64,000 bases of DNA from Mycolicibacterium tusciae (GTDB taxonomy: Bacteria; Actinomycetota; Actinomycetes; Mycobacteriales; Mycobacteriaceae). A program made the translations under genes and the position numbers. Every line of letters starts with the position of its first letter. Position 1 is the stretch's first letter. The stretch is taken from assembly GCF_002086795.1 (NCBI RefSeq), contig NZ_MVIM01000003.1:248001-312000 (forward strand), given 5' to 3'. Below are positions 27,922 to 39,311 of this stretch, piece after piece. Under the pieces are notes generated by a model. That model did not search any database. It was not told the origin of the DNA and was given only the letters and a program-made list of their open reading frames with translations.

Positions 27922-28193
27922 CGCAGCCACCGAGTGATCGGCGCAGCTGACGGATCTGCGACTGAGTTCTGTTGTTTCGCAGGACGATTAGCGAGTCGCT
28001 CGACCGCCGCGCCGACGCTTGCAAGTCCCAGTAGGGCGTACACGAAGTCGTCCGGATCGCGATGCGGACCTGAGGTGCGATCGCCTTCGGTGGCCAGCTG
28101 CCTAACGACACGGCCTAGTCCCGCCAGACCAACCAGATAGCCGATGAAGTTGCTCTGATCTGTGAGTGCTTCGCGTGGGTCGGTGAGGGTCAT
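27918..28193 (-). CDS. Small protein with two glycine-zipper helix repeats, unknown function
   Basis: 91 residues. Two segments resemble each other: YLVGLAGLGRVVRQLA (about 22-37) and YALLGLASVGAAVERLA (about 55-71), sharing the pattern GLA..G..V.RLA. Each could form an amphipathic or membrane-associated helix with small residues on one face. No known family was recognised. It overlaps both neighbours by four bases, so it is almost surely translated. ATG 28193 is preferred to an upstream start inside the preceding gene. It could be a scaffold, membrane anchor or cargo adaptor; inference only. Confidence 0.6.
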   Translation of the reverse strand: MTLTDPREALTDQSNFIGYLVGLAGLGRVVRQLATEGDRTSGPHRDPDDFVYALLGLASVGAAVERLANRPAKQQNSVADPSAAPITRWLR

Positions 28194-28644
28194 GCGAACC
28201 CCTCGGGCCGCAGGCGAGCGAGGACGGAGTCGTCGAGGCCGTGCCCAATCACAGCGTCGGCCAACAGGTCTGCCCATGCGTCTGGGGCGGCATTCGGCTC
28301 GGCGGGGCCGTCGAGAACGTTGAGGCTCACCATCTCCCAGGCGCGCCGCAAATTCTCCACTGCCTCGGAGGCGATCAACGCGTCCCGTAGTCGCGACCCG
28401 CGGGGTGTGTCGGCGTAGCGCTGGCCTTCGGCAACGAGTAGGTCGTGCAGTCGTCGAGCGGCCGCGGGGTTGCCAAGGACGGCGCGGCGCGCGCCGAGAA
28501 GCAGATCGACCGCGGATCGCTCGGTGTCACTTGCTTCCTCCGACAGGGTCGGCCGTAGCTGCGGGGCTTCTTGGTCGATCACGTCGAGTGTGAGCTCGCG
28601 GATTCGTTCGAGCTCCGCGAGCATGCCGAGCAATGCTTCGGGCG

Positions 28645-28648
<4 letters not shown>
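28190..28648 (-). CDS. Helical protein of unknown function in the shell/isoprenoid operon
   Basis: 152 residues, predicted almost wholly alpha-helical from its periodic leucine and charged pattern (for example LAELERIRELTLDVIDQEA and RDALIASEAVENLRRAWEM). I recognise no domain. The frame is open well upstream, but ATG 28648 overlaps the polyprenyl synthase stop by four bases (ATGA) and begins the coherent helical sequence. It may be a subunit or adaptor of the encoded enzymes. Confidence 0.6.
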
Positions 28649-29850
<1,202 letters not shown>

Positions 29851-30678
29851 CCGTGATCCTCAGTGCATATCGGATCCGCGCGGTGAACTGTACGTTGCCC
29901 CCGGCGGTCTCACCGTCGATCTCCAGACTGGGCGGGAGGCTGACTGCGATGTCCACCGGCTCTTCTCCGGGTGACGCTTCGGGTGCCGCGCCTTGGGGGA
30001 TCCGTCGTCGGCGGCCGATCGCAACCAACCGCGTGCTGGCATCGGCTGGGTCGAGGACCGATGTCCGATGCAGGGCATTGATGTTCCCTGCTTCGAGTAG
30101 CTCCTTGAGGATTGGGGTTGTACCGGAAAACTGGGTGAGCTTCAGGAGGCCCGCCGTGTTGGCGATCAGGCACGACGGTGCGCGATACCCGGCATCCTCG
30201 ACCTTTGCCCGGGCGTTGATCAGCTGGTCCTGCAGATTCTGGAGGGTGTTATTGGTCCCCAGACTTGCGGCGGCGCCCGTGTAGAGGTCCGGAAGGATGT
30301 CGTCGTCAAATTCCTTCGCGAGCTTCCTGGCGACTGCCATCACTTCGGTGAGTAGCGCGTCGGGAGTCGGCCCATTCGCCTGTGCCAGCGATACGTCGAA
30401 TATCTCTTCCTGCGATGTCATCGGAATGAAGCCGGGCGGGGCGAATTTGCCGTCCGCGACCCTGATCTGACCGGGGTCACCGGTATTCCAATACGGGATC
30501 GCTTGCCAGGCAATGCTGCACTGCTCGAACGTCTCCATTACCGCTTGGTTGGCCAGGGCCAATCGGTCTGCGCTCAGATACATGCCTGCCACCCCTCGAC
30601 GGCTCCCGAACTTCCGCTCAGATCATGGCAGAGATGACCACCACCTGCGCAGAAACTCCGCTGATGTCTGGAAGTGGG

Positions 30679-30690
30679 GTAGTGCACTAC
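30679..30690. promoter_or_regulatory. 12-base palindrome upstream of the shell-protein operon
   Basis: GTAGTGCACTAC is a perfect palindrome that includes the stop codon of the cyclase gene and lies 96 bases before the shell gene. It is the most symmetrical element in the short gap before the operon and may be an operator. No clear -10/-35 pair was found beside it. Confidence 0.35.
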
Positions 30691-33600
30691 TTGTTCGATA
30701 GTGCGATGTCTTGACCAGGGGTCATCTCCCCGCGCGCCACCGCGTCGCAGTGGGCCAGGTGCAGTGGTGCGACAGGGTCATCGGGTAGCAACTCGCGGCA
30801 CCGTTCGAAGGCAGCGCGCGCCCCGTCAACGTCACCAGCATCAAAGAGGGCAAACGCTTCGTCGAACGCGGGCTGCGCCGCGCGCTTCGTCGCGCGCAAC
30901 GAGGCCGAATCCTCGTCGTACACCTCGTAAATAGTCACCGGCCGGCGCCGGTTGACCACCATGACCCGCTCCATGCGACGGACGTCGAAATGTGCCGATT
31001 CAGCGAGGCGCTTATACGTGCGATCGGAAATGAGTAGCGCCGAGCCGTAGCGCTTATTGGTGCTCTCGACGCGTGCCGCCAGGTTCACCGCGTCGCCAAT
31101 GATGGTCAGCACCATGCGGTTCACTCCACCAACAAGCCCGACCGCGATCGCGCCGGTATTGATGCCGATGCCCGCCCGCAACTCCATCGATCCCAGCGCC
31201 TTGCGTTCCTGGTTGTGCTCCCGCATCGAGCGAAGCATGGCCAGTCCCGCCCTTACCGCGTCGGGCTCGGACTCGAAGACGGCGACGATTTCGTCCCCGC
31301 GGACATCCTGGATCATGCCGTTGTAGCTGATGATCGGGAGCTCGACCGCGCGTAGAAAGCCCATCGCCAAATTGCCGGCCTCGGCGACGTCCATGTCCTC
31401 GAGCATCGTTGTATAACCCCGGATATCGCTGATGAGCACCGTCATCTCGCGTTCGACGCGGTATCCGCTGCGGACCCGGCGCAGGTCGTCGATGTCGAGG
31501 ATGCGCAGCAATTCGTTGGGTACGAACCTCGACTGAACATCCATCAGCGACTGTCGGTGCTCGTCGGCGGCCCGCAGTCGAGCCTCCAGTTGAAGGTTCC
31601 ACAGGGGTGCGGCGGCTTGAGCGCTCAGGAAGGCGACCGCCTGCTCGTGCCCGGCACCGAAATTCCTGCCTGACTCGCCCTGCTCGGCATAGATCACGCC
31701 AATCATCCTGTCCTGCACCGTTATCGGGACGGCGAGGATCGACGGCTTAGCGGTCAGACCTGACGGATGGTCAGCGGTGACGATGACCGGCGCGCCGTTG
31801 TCGACCACGCGGCGCACGACCTCCCTGTCATAGGGCACCTCGGTCCACGGCCCGTCCACAATCGAGATGTCGCCGTGGTCGTTGATGGCGCGGACCGACA
31901 GGTTCTCCGCGTCACCGGTGAGGAACAGAACGCGACCTGCGCCCGTCGTATCCGCCACCGTGCCCAGAATGATGTTCGCCAACCCGTCGGGGGTCCGCGC
32001 GCCCGACAGCGCGTGCAGTAGCTGATGCGCGCCGACGGGGTCGATCCCGGCCGAATCCGTCGTCAGGTCGCGTCGGAGAAGCCATGGGTGTTCCCGTGCA
32101 AGGAAGTCCGTGCGGACTGTGTACCCCAGGTTCAGCCAGCGCTGGTACGCCGAACGCAGCATGTGCTCGGCAAGCGTCGTACGCCCGATCTCGGCGTAGA
32201 GGGTGGCGGCCTCCTCGTGCGCGCGCGCACTCATCGCGGGAAGCTGGTTTCGCTCGGCGAGCTCGATCGCTTCGTGAATGTGTCCCTCCGCCTTGGCGGA
32301 TTGACCGTGCGCCCGTGCCCACGCCCCCTGGATCAGGGCATACGGCGCCGCGTAGTTCTCCGGGGCGCCCACGGCCCACTTGCGATGCAACGACAATGCG
32401 CGTCGTACGAAGCCGGCCGTGGAACGGTCCCGCGGCGCGCTATGGATCATGCTGAGGGCGCCGACAAGGTAGACCAGCTGCGACGCCGTGGTGCCGTCCA
32501 GACCGCCGAGATACTCGATGGCCTCTGGCGTGGCGGCGGCCGCGCCGACGTGATCGCCGGACCAGAAGTGCACTCCTTGCTTCGCCGCCGCGCCAACGCC
32601 GAGGGTCACCTCGTCGCCCTCGAGGCGGGCGGCAGGCAGCACGTCCCGCTCGTCGTAGCCGCTCTCGCCGGCAAGGAGAAAGGGATCGGCGCTGCGGCCC
32701 ATCAGGTTGAGGCATAGCTGTTGCATGGCCTGGCACAGAGAACTCGAAACGGGCTGGGAGCGGATGTGGGGGATCAGCGAGCTGGCGAGTGCGTCGATCT
32801 CCGCCAGCGGACGTCCGACCCAAAACGAGTGCGAGAGCAGGACCGCGGCCAGCAGCCCGGCGTTCTCCTGGTCGCCTTGGTCGAGCGCCTCCTCCACGGC
32901 GTCACGCAGAGGCCCCAGGCCGTCGCGGATCGGGTGGCGCCAGTGGTTGATGTAGTCCAGGTGCATGAACACCGTCTGCGGCCGCGCCTCGCGGAACTCC
33001 GGGCGCTCGGCAAGCTGCATGCCCACTTCGCCGAAACGCTGGCTCCCCGCGTGGTCACCGGTCAGCACGAGGACGATCCCGTAACCGGTGATGACCAGCG
33101 GTGAGGAAGGTGTGTGGCCGTAGGCCAACGTGAGATCGAGTTGCTTTCGTACCAGCAGCGGCAGGAGATTGGGCCGGACGAGGACCGCCATGTTGCACAG
33201 CTCGGCAAGAATCGGGTGGAGCGCGACGACCCGCTCGTCATCGCAGTGCGCCAGCGCCAACAGCCGTTCGTTGCTCCAGCGGCGCATCGTCAGCTTCATC
33301 CGGACCACCGCGTTGCCCATGCGCGGCTTTCCCGCGTCAGTGGCGACCCGTTCGCCGAGTTCGTCGAGCGCTTGGAGCCCGATTTCGAGCGCTTCCCGGA
33401 GACGGTTCTCGACGACCCGCCCCTTCAGCCGCAGGTAGGCTAGCCGGGCGCGGTCGGCGGGCTCGTGGAGGTACCCCTCGGCCTCGTCGAGAAGCGCATT
33501 GAGCGCGGGCACGTCGCCGACCAGTAACGCGGCGTGGGCGGCGTCGAGCTGTAGTTCCCGAGTCAGCGCAAAGTGTGAGTCCCACCGGTTTGTGCCGAGC

Positions 33601-35018
33601 AGATCCAGAGCGTTCCGGCTGTATCCGAGGGCCAACGGAAAAGAGGTCTGGGCCCGGGCCTTTCGTGCTGCGCGCCGCACCACCTCGACGAACCTGGTGC
33701 GTTCGACGTCGTCGGGCAGCTCCAGGCCGCCGATGCCGACGTGGCGGGCGGCCTCGAATACGCGGTCGTCGCCGAGCTCGACAAGCCGTCGTCCGATACG
33801 GAGGTGAACGACGCATGCTTCGGCATCGGAGAGCCCCGCGCGCGCCGTCTCGGTGACGCGGTCGTGGCTGAATCGGTAGCGGGCATCGCGGCTGATCGCG
33901 TTGGTGATGCGCTGGCCGTTGGCGTCGAGCGCCTCGAGCAAGCGAAGTTCGAGGCATGCCCATAGGGCGTGAGCCACGACGTCTGGGGACTTCGCGGCCG
34001 CGGCCGTGGCGTCGTCGAGGTCGAACTCTCCACCGATGCACGACAGCGAACCCAACACCTCGCGGTCGGTTGGACCGAGTTGGTCGAGGTAGCGGCCGAG
34101 GAACTCAGCGGTCGTGGCGGATACCTCGATCGACGTGAGTACGCGCAAGTCCCATCTCGGATGGCCGTCTCGACCGAGCGGGATGAGCGCGCCTTCGCGT
34201 TGCGCGCGGTGCAGCAGCTGACGAACCTGCAGCGGGTTGCCGCGGGTCCGGTGGTGGAACTCCGCGGCCACGTCGCCCAACTCCACGCTCTGCCCGCATA
34301 CTTCGGCGAGCAGCTCCTTGACGTCCGCGAGCGCCAGCGGTTCGAGCTCAATGGTGTTGAGGCGTGCCGATTTGATGCCGGCCGCGTCGGCATCGAACTC
34401 ACCCGCGCGATGGGTACCGACGACCAGGACGTTGCGCAGCGACACCGTCAACAGCTCGGACAGCATCAGCAAGGTGTCTCGGTCGGCCCACTGCAGGTCA
34501 TCGATCGCCAGCACCACAGGGCGGTAGGACGCCGTGGTCGACACCAATCGGATCGCGGCGCGATGCAAGCGGCGGCGAGCATCCGCTGCATCGAGTTCGG
34601 CATCGCCGGAGGGGTCCCCGAGTAACGGCGCGAGTTCGGGCACGAGCTCGGAGAGGACGCCGGCAAACCCCGACATCTTGTCGACGAGATCGGCGCGCCA
34701 GTTTTCGCGCTCGGCCGGGCCGGTGGCCTCCATGGTGCCGACAATCGAGCTGAGCGCGTCTGCCAGCGCCGAGTACGGCGCTGGTGCACCATCCCGACAT
34801 CTTCCGTATGCAAAGACACAGTTGCGCTGCGCGGCGTCGGCGCCGAAGGCCTGCATGAGCGTCGACTTACCGACTCCGGAAACCCCGCTGAGCAGGGCAC
34901 ATTCGCCACCCGCGCGGGCGGCCGAATCGATGGCGGATCGGAGTTGGGTGAGTTCCTGCTTTCGGCCGACCATCCGACCGTCGAGGTCGAGCAATGGAGC
35001 GGTCATGGCGGGGGGCAC
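30687..35018 (-). CDS. AAA/TPR ATPase fused to GAF and class III adenylate/guanylate cyclase
   Basis: 1443 residues. The N-terminus is a STAND/AAA-type ATPase: GVSGVGKSTLMQ (Walker A) and VVLAIDDLQWADRD (Walker B). A long helical-repeat region follows. Around 990-1150 there is a GAF-like domain (AVPITVQDRMIGVIYAEQGE). The C-terminal cyclase has VLISDIRGYTTML with the first metal aspartate, VRGDEIVAVF with the second, and IIGDAVNLAARVEST. It is cytoplasmic. Start may be GTG 35018 or ATG 35006. It lies upstream of the shell operon on the same strand and divergent from eccB4. Its cAMP or cGMP could feed local regulation; that is inference. Confidence 0.85.
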   Translation of the reverse strand: MPPAMTAPLLDLDGRMVGRKQELTQLRSAIDSAARAGGECALLSGVSGVGKSTLMQAFGADAAQRNCVFAYGRCRDGAPAPYSALADALSSIVGTMEATGPAERENWRADLVDKMSGFAGVLSELVPELAPLLGDPSGDAELDAADARRRLHRAAIRLVSTTASYRPVVLAIDDLQWADRDTLLMLSELLTVSLRNVLVVGTHRAGEFDADAAGIKSARLNTIELEPLALADVKELLAEVCGQSVELGDVAAEFHHRTRGNPLQVRQLLHRAQREGALIPLGRDGHPRWDLRVLTSIEVSATTAEFLGRYLDQLGPTDREVLGSLSCIGGEFDLDDATAAAAKSPDVVAHALWACLELRLLEALDANGQRITNAISRDARYRFSHDRVTETARAGLSDAEACVVHLRIGRRLVELGDDRVFEAARHVGIGGLELPDDVERTRFVEVVRRAARKARAQTSFPLALGYSRNALDLLGTNRWDSHFALTRELQLDAAHAALLVGDVPALNALLDEAEGYLHEPADRARLAYLRLKGRVVENRLREALEIGLQALDELGERVATDAGKPRMGNAVVRMKLTMRRWSNERLLALAHCDDERVVALHPILAELCNMAVLVRPNLLPLLVRKQLDLTLAYGHTPSSPLVITGYGIVLVLTGDHAGSQRFGEVGMQLAERPEFREARPQTVFMHLDYINHWRHPIRDGLGPLRDAVEEALDQGDQENAGLLAAVLLSHSFWVGRPLAEIDALASSLIPHIRSQPVSSSLCQAMQQLCLNLMGRSADPFLLAGESGYDERDVLPAARLEGDEVTLGVGAAAKQGVHFWSGDHVGAAAATPEAIEYLGGLDGTTASQLVYLVGALSMIHSAPRDRSTAGFVRRALSLHRKWAVGAPENYAAPYALIQGAWARAHGQSAKAEGHIHEAIELAERNQLPAMSARAHEEAATLYAEIGRTTLAEHMLRSAYQRWLNLGYTVRTDFLAREHPWLLRRDLTTDSAGIDPVGAHQLLHALSGARTPDGLANIILGTVADTTGAGRVLFLTGDAENLSVRAINDHGDISIVDGPWTEVPYDREVVRRVVDNGAPVIVTADHPSGLTAKPSILAVPITVQDRMIGVIYAEQGESGRNFGAGHEQAVAFLSAQAAAPLWNLQLEARLRAADEHRQSLMDVQSRFVPNELLRILDIDDLRRVRSGYRVEREMTVLISDIRGYTTMLEDMDVAEAGNLAMGFLRAVELPIISYNGMIQDVRGDEIVAVFESEPDAVRAGLAMLRSMREHNQERKALGSMELRAGIGINTGAIAVGLVGGVNRMVLTIIGDAVNLAARVESTNKRYGSALLISDRTYKRLAESAHFDVRRMERVMVVNRRRPVTIYEVYDEDSASLRATKRAAQPAFDEAFALFDAGDVDGARAAFERCRELLPDDPVAPLHLAHCDAVARGEMTPGQDIALSNK

Positions 35019-35219
35019 ACCGTCTCACGCGCCGTCCTGGAAACGGCGCGGCAATGGGATCGCAAGGCGTACATACCTGGTGACCCTCCCAACCGCCAGT
35101 AGTTGCCCCATGTTAGTTAGTCGCTCTGCGATACGCCTGCGATAAGACAATCCCGTCGGCCCCGAAAATCGGTGACATAGCGGCCCATCACCGGCCATTA
35201 GGCTGACTGCGGGGGAGGG

Positions 35220-36572
35220 ATGGCTGGGCAATCAACGAATAGGCTGCAGGTCAGCGGATATCGCTTCCTGGCGCGTCGGATGGCACACGCACTGGTACGA
35301 GGCGATGTTCGCATGCACGACGATCCGCTACGCGCACAGTCGCTTTCACTGGCTGCCGGGTGTGTGCTGGCGGCGATCACGGTCGCGGTGTGTGCGATCC
35401 TCGCGTTCCTGCAGCCAAGTGGGAATGTCGGCGGCGCGGAGGTCGTCATGGCCCGCGAATCCGGCGCGCTGTATGTGCGCATCGGCGACACCATGCACCC
35501 CACCTTCAATATCGCCTCCGCACGGCTGATCACCGGGGTGGCCGGCAAACCCGAACTCGTCAGCACCTCGGCACTGAACCGAGCCAAGCGAGGGCCCATG
35601 GTCGGCATTCCCGGAGCCCCGGACATGATCGGCGCACCACTCGACGACACTGAATCGGCGTGGGCGGTCTGCGAAGATGCCGACTCGCGAACCACCGTCA
35701 TGATGGGTCGCCCACCCGCACAACTGGATTCGGGGAAGAGTGCGCTCGTCACTCCACGAGGTGAGAGCGCGGCGACGACCTACCTGCTGTACGAAGGGCG
35801 CCGAGCCCGGGTGGACCTGCGGAACCACGCGATTGTCCGCGCGCTCAGGCTCGACGGCGTTGCGCCCCGGCAGGTTTCGCGTGCACTGCTCGACGTTCTA
35901 CCCGAGGCGCCGGAGATCACCGCCCCTGCCATCGCTCGGGATGGCGACTCACCGTCTGTGCTTCCTGGGGTGTCGGTAGGCACCGTGGTGCGACTGACCC
36001 GCGCCGGATCCACGGAGTATTACGTCGCGCTCGCGGCCGGTGTTCAACGAGTCGGCGAGGCCGCGGCAGATCTCATCCGATTCACCTACCCGAGTCGACG
36101 TGATATCGCCAGCGTGGCTCAGGATCTCATCGGCCGAGCGCCGATCGTCGACGATCTTCCGGTCACCACCTTCCCCGACCGCGGTGGCGCTGACGAGAGT
36201 CCGGTGCTCTGTGCGCAATCGGAAGCGGTCTTGGTGGGTGACTCGCTGCCGTCCGACGACGATGCGGGCGTGCAGCTGGCGCAGGGCGACGACGCAGGCC
36301 CACGTGTCGACCGCTTCGCGATGCCGCCGGGGCGAAGCGCATTCGTGCGTGCCACAAGTGTGTCCGGCGACAGCGCAACGACAGGAGCGCTGTTCTTCGT
36401 CAACGACTCCGGAGTGCTGTTCGGCGTACGTGACACGGATGCGGCCACCCGCCTGGGGCTGACCAACCCGGTGCCCGCTCCATGGGCTCTGCTTGCTCAA
36501 CTACCGCGCGGCCCCGAACTCAGCATCGAGGCTGCATCAGTCGGGCGGGACAGCGTCGGTCCGTCGGCGTAG
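35220..36572 (+). CDS. eccB4: ESX-4 core component EccB4
   Basis: 450 residues. The cytoplasmic N-terminus NRLQVSGYRFLARRMAHALVRGD is the EccB signature, followed by one membrane helix at about 46-66 and a large periplasmic repeat domain (RIGDTMHPTFNIASARLITG). EccB anchors the type VII secretion complex in the periplasm. ATG 35220 has a GGGGGAGGG site. It faces mycP4, overlapping it by 36 bases at the 3' ends, the arrangement known for ESX-4 in M. tuberculosis (Rv3450c). Confidence 0.95.
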   Translation: MAGQSTNRLQVSGYRFLARRMAHALVRGDVRMHDDPLRAQSLSLAAGCVLAAITVAVCAILAFLQPSGNVGGAEVVMARESGALYVRIGDTMHPTFNIASARLITGVAGKPELVSTSALNRAKRGPMVGIPGAPDMIGAPLDDTESAWAVCEDADSRTTVMMGRPPAQLDSGKSALVTPRGESAATTYLLYEGRRARVDLRNHAIVRALRLDGVAPRQVSRALLDVLPEAPEITAPAIARDGDSPSVLPGVSVGTVVRLTRAGSTEYYVALAAGVQRVGEAAADLIRFTYPSRRDIASVAQDLIGRAPIVDDLPVTTFPDRGGADESPVLCAQSEAVLVGDSLPSDDDAGVQLAQGDDAGPRVDRFAMPPGRSAFVRATSVSGDSATTGALFFVNDSGVLFGVRDTDAATRLGLTNPVPAPWALLAQLPRGPELSIEAASVGRDSVGPSA

Positions 36573-37898
36573 CCGAGTCGCCGACGCCGCCATCGCCACC
36601 ATTGCGATTGACGCGGTGACGCAGACCGCGGCAGCACGCATTGCGAAGTCTGCGGACGGTTCGGGCGGCCCGGACGGGGGAATCGCCGTCGGTTGCGACG
36701 CGTTAGAGCGTCGTCCCGGTTCAGAACCCGGGCCTGCGCTCACCGCGGCCACCGCGTCGACGGTCCCGTGGCCGACGGTGGGATCCCAGCCCGCCGTCGG
36801 CCCGTGCGCGGTGTCTTCGATGCGTTGCATGACCTGTCGCGCAGTCAGTTCGGGTGATCGCGACCGCACCAGCGCGACGATTCCGCTCACGACCGGTGCG
36901 GCATAACTCGTGCCAGAGATCGGTGACTCATCACCGCTTGTCGCGAGCCGGTCGATCAATCCCTCGCCGTCGGGGTCCAATGACACGACGTCTTCGGCTA
37001 TCGCGGCGACGTCGACCCACGGTCCTGCGAGGCTGAACGAAGAAGGGCTGCCGTCGCGGCCCACCGAGCCCACCGTGAGCACGTAATCGTCATACCAGCC
37101 GGGTGTCACCACCGTATTCACGTTGGACCAGTCGGGGCTGCCTGGTCTGAGGGGATCGGTCGTCGGATTCTGTTCGGGGCACTGGCCGGCCGACCCCACG
37201 TTCCCGGCGGCGGCCACCACCACTGCGTTCTTGACGTCGACCGCGTAAGCCAGCGCCGCACCGAGGGCGCGGTCATCCAGGACGTCATCGGCGGCCAGGC
37301 AGGCGACGGTCGACAGGTTGATCACCGTCGCACCCATGTCGGCCGCGGTGCGTACGGCCATCGCGAGGGTGTCGACATCGCCGAACCCTAGCCCGAACGG
37401 ATCATCAGCTGCCCGGAACTTGTTGCTGGACTGACGGATACCGATGATCGTGGCGTCGGGTGCGATGCCGCTGAATGCGCCGTCCGTGTCGGGCGAGGCG
37501 CCGATGATGCCGGCGACAATCGTGCCGTGGCCGTCGCAGTCCGCAGTGCCGTCACCGGATGACACATAGTCGCCGCCGGGGACGAGGCGGGGGAGCAGGC
37601 GGTGTCGCGATACTCCGGTGTCGATGACCGCGATCGTTTGGCCCGCGCCGCGCGTGAGTGGCCAGACATACGGTAAGCGGAGAGCTCTCAGCGGTCCGTC
37701 GGCCGGGCTCTCGACGCGAATGGTGCCGCCGGCACATTGCCCCTGCTGTTCGGTGAGCTGCGGAGGTGCGGGAGATCCCGGCTTGGGCAGTATCGACATA
37801 TCGACGGCCGGTGGTGTCACCGCGGCAGAGGCCGGCGCGGTCCACAGCGGCCAGACCGCAAGCGCGCTGGCGGCGACAAGTCGTGCGACCGTCGTCAT
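36537..37898 (-). CDS. mycP4: ESX-4 mycosin, subtilisin-like serine protease
   Basis: 453 residues. A signal peptide (about 1-26) exports it, and a C-terminal membrane helix (about 425-445) anchors it. The catalytic triad is visible: aspartate in TIAVIDTGVS, histidine in DCDGHGTIVAG and serine in ISGTSYAAPVVSG. Mycosins stabilise the ESX complex and process substrates. ATG 37898 overlaps the eccD4 stop (ATGA); upstream frame is read-through only. Confidence 0.95.
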   Translation of the reverse strand: MTTVARLVAASALAVWPLWTAPASAAVTPPAVDMSILPKPGSPAPPQLTEQQGQCAGGTIRVESPADGPLRALRLPYVWPLTRGAGQTIAVIDTGVSRHRLLPRLVPGGDYVSSGDGTADCDGHGTIVAGIIGASPDTDGAFSGIAPDATIIGIRQSSNKFRAADDPFGLGFGDVDTLAMAVRTAADMGATVINLSTVACLAADDVLDDRALGAALAYAVDVKNAVVVAAAGNVGSAGQCPEQNPTTDPLRPGSPDWSNVNTVVTPGWYDDYVLTVGSVGRDGSPSSFSLAGPWVDVAAIAEDVVSLDPDGEGLIDRLATSGDESPISGTSYAAPVVSGIVALVRSRSPELTARQVMQRIEDTAHGPTAGWDPTVGHGTVDAVAAVSAGPGSEPGRRSNASQPTAIPPSGPPEPSADFAMRAAAVCVTASIAMVAMAASATRLRRRTDAVPPD

Positions 37899-39196
37899 AT
37901 GAGATTCATTCCCCGCGCCCAGCCGTAGATCCCCCCGACCCAGCAGGCCATGGGGATGACTGCCGCGATCGCGACGCACTCGATGACCTCGACGGTGCGC
38001 AGCGCGATCGGACTCACCGTCGGCCTGACGATGCCGCCCAGTGCGGCGGCACCCATGGACACGGCAAGCACACTGGCCACATGCGCGTGGGCCGGTGCGG
38101 CAACCGCGGCCGCAGCGAACCCCGCGAGGAGACAGAGCACTCCAGCGCCTGCGAGGCTCGCGCGGCGGGTCGCATCGACATGGGTGCGCACGCGCAGCAG
38201 CAGCACCAATGCGACGATCGCGATGAAGGACGTCCCGCGGAGCGCCGAGCCCGCATCACAGACCTCCGCGACGACAACCGCTATCGCACCGAGGGCAGCG
38301 GCCGCCGACGATCCCGCCACCAGTCCAGTCAATGTTTGGTGACAACGCCTGACGTTGGGCGCGGTGTCTGGTGTGATACCGGTGAAAGCCATCGCCAGCC
38401 TGGGCGTGAAACCCAGCGTGGCGAGGGACAGGCCGACGACCATCGCGCCGCCCGCGCTCAGCTGCAGACGCCACGACACGGCAGCGGCCGCGGTGGCCGA
38501 CACCAGCACGGCCAGTGTGGCTATCGCCGTCAAACATGTTCTGCCGCTGGTCGTCACACGCAGCAGGAGAATCGCTACAGCGAAAATGGTCGCGGATGCC
38601 AGCAGGAGGCCGGCTACCGCCGTGCTTGTCCGCACCGTCAGAAATCCGGTAGCCCCCGCGTAGAGCACCGTGATCATACTCAGCGTGACGCATATCAGGG
38701 GGTCGCCGCGTAGCCGCGGAATGACGACCGCCCCGACCCCGGCGGCGACCGCCAGGCACGCGCCGACGACGATGCGGCTGCTCATCGCGACGCCCGCTGC
38801 CGGCCAAGCCAACGCCGCCGCACCGCAGCCGCCGAGCAGCACGCACGCGATGGCGGGAAGCATCCGCGGCGCGGTAGTTCGGTCCGCCGCCACGGCGTGG
38901 CAGGGGTCGCACGGGGACCATTCGGCCGGCGCGGGCTCGGTTGTCGTCAGTATCAACAGGTCACCGTCGCGAACGTCGTTGTCGTTCAGGGATTCCGACT
39001 CGGTCATCGGAGGTTCGCCGAGCTTCGACAACACCCAGTCGAGGCCTGGTTCCTGCGTGCCATCGCGGTGGACGAGATCGACGATCTGCGGGACGAGCTC
39101 ACCGACGCTCACATCAGCCGGCAGCGCCAGGTCGACCGCACGATGTGCGTCGTCGGTGCAGGACGCCACGGTCAGCCGACACAGCGAATCTGGCAT
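37895..39196 (-). CDS. eccD4: ESX-4 membrane channel protein EccD4
   Basis: 433 residues. Residues about 5-90 form the ubiquitin-like cytoplasmic domain (CRLTVASCTDDAHRAVDLALPADVSVGELVP); the remainder has about eleven membrane helices, as in EccD. ATG 39196 with AGGGGG six bases upstream is preferred to GTG 39211. It overlaps mycP4 by four bases, and is divergent from eccC4. Confidence 0.95.
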   Translation of the reverse strand: MPDSLCRLTVASCTDDAHRAVDLALPADVSVGELVPQIVDLVHRDGTQEPGLDWVLSKLGEPPMTESESLNDNDVRDGDLLILTTTEPAPAEWSPCDPCHAVAADRTTAPRMLPAIACVLLGGCGAAALAWPAAGVAMSSRIVVGACLAVAAGVGAVVIPRLRGDPLICVTLSMITVLYAGATGFLTVRTSTAVAGLLLASATIFAVAILLLRVTTSGRTCLTAIATLAVLVSATAAAAVSWRLQLSAGGAMVVGLSLATLGFTPRLAMAFTGITPDTAPNVRRCHQTLTGLVAGSSAAAALGAIAVVVAEVCDAGSALRGTSFIAIVALVLLLRVRTHVDATRRASLAGAGVLCLLAGFAAAAVAAPAHAHVASVLAVSMGAAALGGIVRPTVSPIALRTVEVIECVAIAAVIPMACWVGGIYGWARGMNLI

Positions 39197-39311
39197 CAAG
39201 TCCCCCTTCACCCGGCCGCGTCAACCGTAACTGCCTCCGCGGGAACGCGATCGCGCCAATTCGATCGGCTGGGGATGGAACCGGAATCACCGCTACGACG
39301 TCCATTGTTCG

